From: Corella eumyota
Lineage: Eukaryota; Chordata; Ascidiacea; Phlebobranchia; Corellidae
Assembly: GCA_963082875.1 (NCBI GenBank)
Contig: OY720098.1
Location: 18,352,001 to 18,416,000 of the forward strand
Reading direction: 5' to 3'
DNA: 64,000 nucleotides
This document shows positions 56,629-64,000 of the stretch, piece by piece. The translations under genes and the position numbers were made by a program. Within the stretch, counting starts at the first letter, position 1, and each line of letters begins with the position of its first letter. The notes below the pieces were generated by a model. The model did no database searches. It worked only from the letters and a program-made list of their open reading frames with translations, and was not told the origin of the DNA.

Positions 56629-59600
56629 CTGATAATACCAAAAATCAAGATTAGCTAATGTGTTTATATTTCCATTTTGTTGAAAAACAAATAAATACTG
56701 TTGTATTTGATTTTTAGGTAAAAAATTAGAAGTGTTTAAATTAAATAACAACGTTTAAATTAATCTTTTGGGTCCAAAAATTTAAACTTCGTTTTGTATA
56801 ACACCTTAATATTTTACACTTTGCAATTTTCAAAGTTGAAAGGAAAATTACCAAAACTGCATTAGATGTTATATTATAATATTTAAATTGCTACACCACA
56901 CATGAGTTTATGGGTTTAATTCCCACTGATCTCATGCTGTAGCGTCCTTGAGTAAGGCGCTATAAACGGTATGAACTCCTGCTGAGCCAACACTTAATCA
57001 GCAGCTTAATTAATAGGCAATATTAATCAATAATATCCCAAACTGTTAAGGGCAACTAGAGACTGGGTCGGAGAAACTGATGTTACTCTATGTTTAAGTC
57101 GCGCATTCGACTTTCCCACATCGAAAATAAAGATATATACAAAAAAAAAACAGTTTGAAGTAAAAACTAGATTTAAAGGTAACTTACGTTACTCTGACTT
57201 CATAAACAGTCGTTGGTGTCAGGCCTGTTACGACCCAAACAATATCTGCGAGTTGAGTAACTGATTGAACAACTTCATTCGTTTCTAAGTTAAATATATC
57301 GACATTGTAGTAGTCGGCTGCAGGATTATTCCTCCAGACAACTCGAACACTAGAAAAAAATGTTTTTTGTAAAGACAATGTTTATCAAAAAAAAGTGTCT
57401 CGGTGACATTTATCGATCACGACATTGTGTTATTACATACCAGAAAACTGTGTTTAAGGGCGTATTGCTATTTAGGTTGGCTTTATGATAGCGTTTATAC
57501 ATTTTATGTGAATTTTGGCAATGTATAATTAAAGGCTGGATACTTTTCGATTATTTTTAGACTATTAACGTATGTATCAGATATTTATAAACTTTCGCAT
57601 CTCAGTTAATTTGAATATTGTGTACAAAACATACACTTAGTGCGTTTGGAAATTTCCCTACTTATAGTCCAAAATTAAAAATACTTTATTTCTACGTAGA
57701 ATTAAAACTAATCACTCTTGAAGTGATTTACCTGGTAGGACTGCGTGTGAATGCTCGAAGTGATCTCGGTGGATCAATATACAATGTTTTGATAGGGAGG
57801 AAGCCCATTGGTGATGAAATTCCTCTTCCATTGACACCAGTAACTAAAAAACATTGAGTTAACTAAACTACTTCTAACTATCACTTAAGAAGCTTTCTAC
57901 ATAACTATTTTAAAAGTATAACTCTATAGTCACATTTTGTTTCAATTAGGGTGTTATTTGAACCGGCAGCGTGGTGTAGTGGTAACCGGCAGCGTGGTGT
58001 AGTGGTAAGAACTCTTGCTACACCATACATGAGGTCGTGGGTTCAATCCCCACTGATCTCATGCTGTAGCACCCTTGAGTAAGGCGCTATAAACGCTATA
58101 AACTCCTGCTGAGCCAGCACTTAATCAGCAGTATAATTACCGGGTAAATATGGTCTCTATAATATCCCAAACTGCCACAGGTAACTCGAGACTGGGTCGG
58201 AGTAACTTATGTTATTCTATGTTTAAGTCGCGCTTTCGACTTTCCCACATCGAGGATAAAGATATATACAAGAAAAAAAAATATTTAGTTTAAAATTGGA
58301 TTTTCAAAGCAAGTACTAAAATTAAACTCCGATGTAATGCCAATCGTTAATTAAGCAACTTTTTAGGTTATTTACTATTTTAATAAAATCCTAATTTGCG
58401 CGTCTAATATTGTTGAAAATACAATCTTGCTTTAACGTAATTTCCATAGCCTAAAACTGAAATAAACACCAACCTCTAATAAGATAATCTTTTCCCGCTT
58501 CTAAATCTCGGAACTCGACGGATCGATCAGTTACTGTGGTACTTCTTGTTATTCCAACAGCACTTAATATCACAATATATGCAAATGCTTCTGGCGTTTC
58601 TGCCCATGTTATTGTAACCGATGAGCTTGTGACCCCAGTTGTTCTTATATCACTTGGAGGATCACCGAATGTTCCGACTATTTAAAAAATTTAAAAATAA
58701 ATTAAAGTCCGGTAGTGTGGCGAACCGGTCATGGCGTCGGACTACGAGCCGAAAGGTTTCGGGTTCGAGCCGCACCAACGTCACACTATTCGCCCTTGAG
58801 CCCGTTACGGATAGCTCAAAACACGTCATAACAGCACACCCTTCCCAAATAAAAAATATAGAATCCTATCACCATAAGGCGATATTGAAAAAAAAAAAAA
58901 AAAAAAAAAATTAAGTCTGGCAGAGCTGTATGTTAGTAATGGAAGCGAAATACGAGCCGAAAGGTTTTGGGTTCGAGCCACACTATTTCTCTTGAGCCCG
59001 GCGTTTATAGATAGCTTAAACACAACTCAACAACACACACAACTCGATAAACATATAAAAACAATTTATCTTAAGCTATTTTAAAAAAAAATTAAAAAAT
59101 TAATTTTTGGAATATTTTTTTTATTTCAAATATTTTTTTAGATAAAATAGTGTAATACCTTTGGTATAAGTAAACCTGTATGATGGTTGATTAACTGTTT
59201 TGGTATTAACATATATTAAAATGGTATTGAACCTTAGAATTAAGTATAATCTTTAAGCTTGATTATTAGCAAAACAAAATGGCCTAAAAAAAGTGCAAAC
59301 ACAAATTTATAAATTTTGCGTTTTGTATAACACTCTGTTATAGTATCATAATTTCTAATAATAAAAAAACTTTTTTATTTTTGAAGTTAATTTTTATATA
59401 CAAGTAGACCTGGACTTACATCGGTTACAATCCAGGGGAATTCCCGAGTTACTACCCCCGTAGTCGCTTCCTTCAATCTTATCACCCGTATCAGCATCGA
59501 TACAGTGACACTCGTTGGTTTTTATTTCGTCACAAACTGTTGTAACGAAGAAGCCAGCCGGGTCACAGATGGGGAGTCGTGGGTTAACAGATGACGTCGA

Positions 59601-62600
59601 ATCGGCGGTGTTAAGGAACTGACTTATAACATTGTATCTCTGTTGGCATCTATAAGGAATAACAAAACGTTTAATTTTGGGTTTTCTTGCTTAAGATTTA
59701 AGATTCTATTGCAAACATCTGCTGGTTGTTGTTTACAAATCTCTTAAATCAGCAGCGTTTTAAACAAATAAGGAAAACAGGATAATTTGATGTTTTCTAC
59801 TTAAAATAATGTTCAAGCTTGACATATGTTATCGACATACAATTACTGTGTTATGTTTTTTAAATATGATCTTTTGGTATAGGCAAATACACGAGAGAGA
59901 ACAACATTTAAAAACAATATTTTGTTCTTGCTGCATAGATTAAAATGCATCCCCTTGAAGTGTTGACAACTTATTGTTAAAAATTTGTGTGAGAAGCTTT
60001 AAAATATTTGCAAACATGTTGAAATAAGTAAACTAGTACTAAAGTTCCATTTTTATTTAAAGCTTGTGAAAAATGTTAACACCATTTAAAATTTCAAGCT
60101 TAAACTTACAGTGTTAGTTTTATTGTCGTTGTAGTTGTTGTGGTGGTAGTTGGGCTAGTAGTTAACGGCATAACAGCCGAAACCAAACTCATTCCGCTTC
60201 CAGCACCAACTGGGTCATACACACCTAGGGTTTGAACACCGGTTAAAGGGCTTAGAATACCCGGGTCACCGAAAATGATAGCCGCTGATACAGCAACGTT
60301 GTAAACAGTACCAGGTGCTAGGTTGGTGAATTCGATCGTGGTGCGAGCGATCAAGTCGTTCGCATAAATTGCCGTATTGTTATCGTCGCCTTCGTAAAGT
60401 CTTATTCCGTACGACTAATAAAAGAAAAAATAATTTAGTAATGACTACATTGCTTCGTATTTTGTTATTATTTTAATATTTTGAGTATGTAAACTTCATT
60501 GATGGTTTTACAAAATTTATATATTTTATTAACAAGAACTTTTAACCGTAAGTTTTTCAAAGATGCGTAAAAATTTATTAAATAAACAAAAACTAAAACC
60601 TTACCTTTGCTCCTGGTGTATCTGACCACCTTACTACGAAGCTATTCTCTCCAATATTTGAGATTGAAACCGAACGTGGAGGTAAAGTAGAAGATCGACC
60701 TAAGTCTGCTTGATCAAAGTTAGCTGTTACTCTGAACACATATTCCTCGCCCGGAATCAAATCTCCGACTTGTGCGAATGGAATATCTGTATTTAATCTT
60801 TGAAGCACGTTGGTCGGATCGGAAGTTAGTGCTACCTGAACAATAAAGCGATGTTGATGTTAGAAATTTTTGTAGTAGTTTGTGTATAGCCAGTGAAGTT
60901 TTAAGACTGGGTTGTAAAATTAATTTACTTGATTGTGTGATTTTATTTGGTAGCCCCTTACTTAGAAAATAGTTAATTATACAAGAGATATAACTATATA
61001 TTAAAGTTTATTAATGCAATTTTTATACCGTTACTGCATAAGTTTCGGCTTCATCCACTTCATTCCAGGCCAAAATAATTCGATCTGGAGTATTTCCTAT
61101 AGGAAAAGATTGCAGATTCGTGGGTCTTCTAATTGGTCCTGACAAAAAAGGTTTTTAATAAAAAAAAGTTTAGTTTAAAAATTAAATTCATAAGAAGAAA
61201 AAACATGTCTTTCAGTTCTGCTTAACTTATACCCAACTATTGCAAATTTTAATATTTCCATTTTTTAATTTACATTCTTCAATAATGTAATAAAGTAATA
61301 TATTAAAAAATGGTCGCCATAATTCTATATATCAAATGTATATACAAGTTACTTACTTAGTGGAGCTGGGCAAAGTTGTTGGGGAATGCAAATACCATCG
61401 TGTAGAACGTGTATCGAAAGATCGCAATTACAACCCGGAATACATACTTTACTGCAAACTCGGTTGGGATACTCGCAAGTAAATATGCACTCGGCTAAAC
61501 ACGCTGTAAAAATCTTGCCGTTTCTGCATATTTCGTCTGCAAAAAGTAATATTTCTTATATCTTTATATTTTTATAATTCATATGCAAGATTTGTAAACT
61601 TTATTAGTTTTTTTTATCAAGATGTCTTTGTCATATGTGTAGTCGGTCTGGTGCTAATTTTAACTCAATATTTATAATGAATGTTTGTAACACCAACTAA
61701 GGCATTAACATAACTTACCACAACTTATTTCATGTTAAAACCTTGTTAAATTTTAATAAGAAAATCGGTGTTATTTTTACTGTGAATGTATATTAAATTC
61801 TACTTGTTTATTTCGTTTTCTGGTTAGACAGTTGTTTTTGAAATTCCTACAATACAGAAATATCCCATTAAGGCCAAAGGTAATTATTTAGTTTTTATTA
61901 CAAACCTGTTGTAAATGTCGTCGAGTTGCTTTCCACACTCTCAACTAACACGGCTCCTACTCTGAAAAGCGAAGAAACAGTCGCTCGGTAGGTCGTGTTA
62001 TCTGTCAACCCAGTTACGTTAAAAATGGTTTCTTCCAAATTGCGAAACTCTCGTTGTAGAATTGAACCTCTAAAAGCATCAAAACATATACGTTAAATGC
62101 ATGATGCAAACACATAAAAATAGCAACAAGCAGAACAATTTTAAATTAAGCAAAAATCTTATTTTACAAAGTAGTTGATTGCTTACTCGTATATTCTTAG
62201 AACATAGGTAGCCCTCGGTACGAAGTCCCACAGAAAAACGGCACTGGTTGGTCGCTGTTCGTTAAAATTAGGAAGCCATCTTATCAAGGCAGGTGGACTA
62301 TGCCGAGGTGATGTTGCTACACATAGAACATTCATTAAGTCAAATATATACAATTTTTTTTACAAGACAAGGGATTTAATATGTACATATATTGGTTAAA
62401 GTGAACAGTTCAAAGACATGTTACTTTTAATGTGTTGATTAAACTCAAAACGTGTTAAAACTTTCTGCCATCACAATTTTAGTGTTGTAAGAAGCTTAGT
62501 ATTGACATTATTATGTTATGTTATTATGCTGTTAGCATAGGTTTTTTGCTATTAAAATCAGGCCTAATATTATTATCCATATGTCTCTACTTAAATTTTT

Positions 62601-63359
62601 GAATAATTGGTCTTGAGTTTTATTTAATAAACAAAATACTTTAATTATTAAATGATGGTTACATCAATTTTAATACGGTTTTCAACAATTACTTTAAACA
62701 ACTAAATTAAATGGGGAAAATTTAATTGGCTAAAAAATTAATTATATTAAGTATTTAACTAACCCACAAAAGTAATTTAAGGATTAATTTAATCAACCAC
62801 TTCTGGAATAATAATTTATGTGAACGTTTTGTAAAAATAATTGCTATAATAATTTTGCAGTACGTTTATGTTTGTGGTTATTCCTGTTCAATGTTTATGG
62901 CTTTGTGGTAATAATCGTGATTACCTTAAAGTTAATCAGATTATTCTTAAGTTTAACTTGCGATAAAGTCTCGTAATTACGGTTTGTGTAAACTGCAAAT
63001 AAATGAAGGTTGTAGTTTTAAATGGCGCTGACCTATTTTCGGTATAATTGCCATTTTTCGAAAATTAACTGCATAATTTTACAATTTTTCTCGTGTGTAA
63101 TTTTTCCTGTGCTTTACAATCTAGCAATTAACGTTCAAACTATAATTTTCCCAAATTATAATTTGATTTTAAGTTGTATTTTGATTGGTTTACAAGGCCT
63201 GTCAAATTGCCAGTCTTATATCAAATAACATATGTTAACTAAAGGTGGTTACAAACTTTTAAAATTACTTAGTGAGGTATTTATAAAAATATAGAAAAAT
63301 TAAATCATACTTACATATAACTGCCCTTTCATCAACAGGATCTTGTGTTTTTACAACTC
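55011..63359 (-). CDS. Extracellular mosaic protein: FN3, TIL, thyroglobulin type-1, VWA (3' part)
   Basis: Fourteen minus-strand exons, listed from 5' to 3': 63315-63359, 62187-62316, 61906-62069, 61357-61536, 61029-61138, 60605-60835, 60110-60414, 59420-59649, 58474-58677, 57732-57843, 57188-57349, 56359-56628, 55898-56070, 55011-55237. They join in frame to 846 residues and a TAA at 55011-55013; the 5' part continues past the right edge. Order in the protein: FN3, TIL, two FN3, a Thr-rich linker, thyroglobulin type-1, two FN3, and a C-terminal VWA domain. The combination suggests a secreted matrix or body-fluid protein, with TIL and thyroglobulin modules often found as protease inhibitors. 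I do not recognise a named orthologue. No membrane helix follows the VWA domain. Confidence 0.85.
55298..55575 (+). repeat. SINE-A copy with small head deletion
   Basis: In an intron of the minus-strand gene, otherwise close to consensus. Confidence 0.84.
56891..57150 (+). repeat. SINE-A copy, head-truncated
   Basis: Starts at GCTACACCACACATGAG; full tail. In an intron of the minus-strand gene. Confidence 0.82.
57188..58677 (-). CDS. Mosaic gene: two FN3 domains before the VWA domain
   Basis: Exons 58474-58677, 57732-57843 and 57188-57349. Motifs: GDPPSDIRTTG then VTITWAETPEA, LEAGKDYLIRVTGVNG; and DPPRSLRAFTRS then VRVVWRNNPAADYY, VTGLTPTTVYEVRV. Phases run 1, 2, 2 across the introns, and the last exon splices into the VWA exon inside the closing strand of the FN3 domain. 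Confidence 0.8.
57963..58281 (+). repeat. SINE-A copy with duplicated head start
   Basis: The first 23 bp or so (CCGGCAGCGTGGTGTAGTGG and onward) occur twice in tandem, then the element runs complete to the A-rich tail. Confidence 0.86.
58709..58909 (+). repeat. SINE-B copy, full length with poly(A) tail
   Basis: Head CCGGTAGTGTGGCGAACCGG, GCGTCGGACTACGAGCCG and GGGTTCGAGCC resembles a class II (Leu/Ser-like) tRNA with A- and B-boxes. Body contains GATAGCTCAAAACACGTCAT; ends in about 20 A. This is the best preserved copy of the family here. Confidence 0.78.
58914..59082 (+). repeat. SINE-B copy, diverged
   Basis: Follows the previous copy head to tail; shares TACGAGCCGAAAGGTTTTGG, GGTTCGAGCC and GATAGCTTAAACACA. 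Confidence 0.68.
59420..59649 (-). CDS. Mosaic gene: thyroglobulin type-1 domain
   Basis: One exon encodes CQQRYNVISQFL, PICDPAGFFVTTVCDE, ECHCIDADTGDKIEGS and LDCN. This is the six-Cys thyroglobulin type-1 pattern, in which the usual CWCV is replaced by CHCI. Domains of this class often act as cysteine-protease inhibitors or binding modules. The loop between the first and second Cys carries extra residues (NTADSTSSV). Confidence 0.82.
60110..61138 (-). CDS. Mosaic gene: two FN3 domains and a Thr-rich linker
   Basis: Exons 61029-61138, 60605-60835 and 60110-60414. Strand-B Trp residues (LAWNEVDEAE, VRWSDTPGAK), IPGEEYVFRVTANF and LAPGTVYNVAVSAA mark two FN3 domains, the second split by a phase-0 intron after GAK. 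They are followed by TTSPTTTTTTTTT, likely an O-glycosylated spacer before the thyroglobulin module. The donor of the first exon (GTATAA) is weaker than the rest. Confidence 0.78.
61357..61536 (-). CDS. Mosaic gene: TIL (trypsin inhibitor-like) Cys-rich domain
   Basis: One exon encodes a ten-Cys module beginning DEICRNGKIFTACLAECI and ending GICIPQQLCP, with the diagnostic CIPGCNCD in the middle. The Cys spacing (C-x8-C-x3-C ... CxPGCxC ... GxCIPxxxC) is that of the TIL family, found in Ascaris-type protease inhibitors and between VWD domains of mucins. It stands alone here between FN3 domains. Confidence 0.8.
61906..63359 (-). CDS. Mosaic gene: N-terminal FN3 domain in the window
   Basis: Exons 63315-63359, 62187-62316 and 61906-62069. 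Translation has FN3 features: SPPALIRWLPN as strand B, FVPRATYVLRIYE, and VTGLTDNTTYRATVSSLF as strands E-F. The acceptor at 62070-62071 was chosen over one two bases further because only it keeps the frame. The 45-nt exon is small but has clean borders; the intron between it and the next exon is about 1 kb and empty. Confidence 0.75.
62317..63314 (-). other. Long intron of the mosaic gene without recognisable content
   Basis: About 1 kb between the first two exons of the gene in this window. AT-rich, no SINE copy, no supported exon on either strand. Confidence 0.5.
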
Positions 63360-64000
63360 CTATAACAAAAATGTAAATAGTGAAAACAAAATATCTTTAT
63401 GTGCAGCGTAGTGTAGTGGTCAGAACACTTGGCTAAACTACACGAGGTCCAGAGTTTAATTTCCACTGCTTTTAAAAGCAACTTGAGACTAGATCGGGGT
63501 TACTTATGTTTGGGTTGTAAAATCGACTTTCTCACATTAAGGATAAATTTTTAAAACATGTGTTTTTTAAACCTATTTAATATAAAATAAGGGTGTGTTT
63601 TGGTTGTGTTGTTTTTCTATATATGGTTTGGAGAAAATTTGTTTAACAAACCACAAGACTTATAGATTAATTGAATTTCAGATATCCTTGTACAAATAAC
63701 CCTGACTCATACCCAAAATGTCATGTTGAAAGTTGTGACGTAAATAAAAAATATAAATTAAGATTATGATGAAATAATCTCCCTGATTGTGCCGCCTTGC
63801 ACCAAGTTGTTATGACGTCACTTGGGAAAATCCCACTTTGTATTTTAAATTAATTTTAGAGAGTTCTTGAAAATTAAAAGTAATAAAAAATATCGAAAAC
63901 AAAAAATGTAAGCTGAACACAATATTTCTTTTTTTAAATTGTAAAACTATTCAATATAATTTTATTAAAACGCTGAAATACAATGGATAACATTAAATAT
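63360..64000 (-). other. Upstream intron of the mosaic gene at the window edge
   Basis: Contains a shortened SINE-A copy (63402-63553); the remaining sequence is AT-rich and I see no further exon before the edge. Confidence 0.45.
63402..63553 (+). repeat. SINE-A copy with large internal deletion
   Basis: Diverged head (GTGCAGCGTAGTGTAGTGGTC) fused to the last third of the element; about 130 bp of the middle are absent. Confidence 0.72.

Noticed and set aside
56332-56658. 108-codon plus-strand open frame
   Set aside because: It is the antisense of the VWA exon of the minus-strand gene, which has domain motifs and splice sites.
1-64000. Retrovirus-like, LTR or capsid-bearing elements
   Set aside because: I looked for long terminal repeats and for polymerase or capsid-like reading frames and saw none; all repeats are short and noncoding.

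Overview
This is eukaryotic genomic DNA: AT-rich, many short exons with GT..AG introns, no operon structure. It comes from an invertebrate deuterostome, most likely an ascidian tunicate. The reasons are a chordate-style usherin gene, short AT-rich introns and a high load of tRNA-derived SINEs. The species is not provable from the window.

Region 1 (1-45005, + strand) is most of one giant gene, the orthologue of human USH2A (usherin). I could trace 70 exons from the end of the first laminin-EGF repeat to the stop codon. Joined, they give 14,715 nt (4,904 codons plus stop), and every junction keeps the frame. Domain order matches vertebrate usherin: laminin-EGF repeats, four FN3, two laminin G domains, a long FN3 series, the Cys-Cys-rich insert, more FN3, one membrane helix and a short cytoplasmic tail ending in DTHL. 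The penultimate exon can also be read through to a different tail ending YTMI, so both possible C-termini fit the class I PDZ-ligand pattern.

Region 2 (45894-46825, +) is a small three-exon gene for a 109-residue secreted Cys-rich peptide of unknown function. Region 3 (47350-54170, +) is a complete 14-exon ATAD3 gene encoding a 587-residue mitochondrial AAA+ membrane protein. Region 4 (54171-54528) has a cluster of CACGTG E-boxes and a possible orphan first exon.

Region 5 (55011-63359, - strand) is the 3' part (14 exons, 846 residues) of an extracellular mosaic gene. Its order is FN3, TIL, FN3, FN3, Thr-rich linker, thyroglobulin type-1, FN3, FN3, and a C-terminal VWA domain with a degenerate MIDAS. 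It continues past the right edge.

Repeats: nearly 60 copies or fragments of one ~290-bp tRNA-headed SINE (called SINE-A here) occupy most usherin and many ATAD3 introns, in both orientations. There are also three copies of a second tRNA-headed SINE (SINE-B), a third short family, two TIR-bearing MITE families (one with a 30-bp minisatellite interior), hAT-like termini, a 21-bp minisatellite and small direct repeats. I saw no retrovirus-like or capsid-bearing element.
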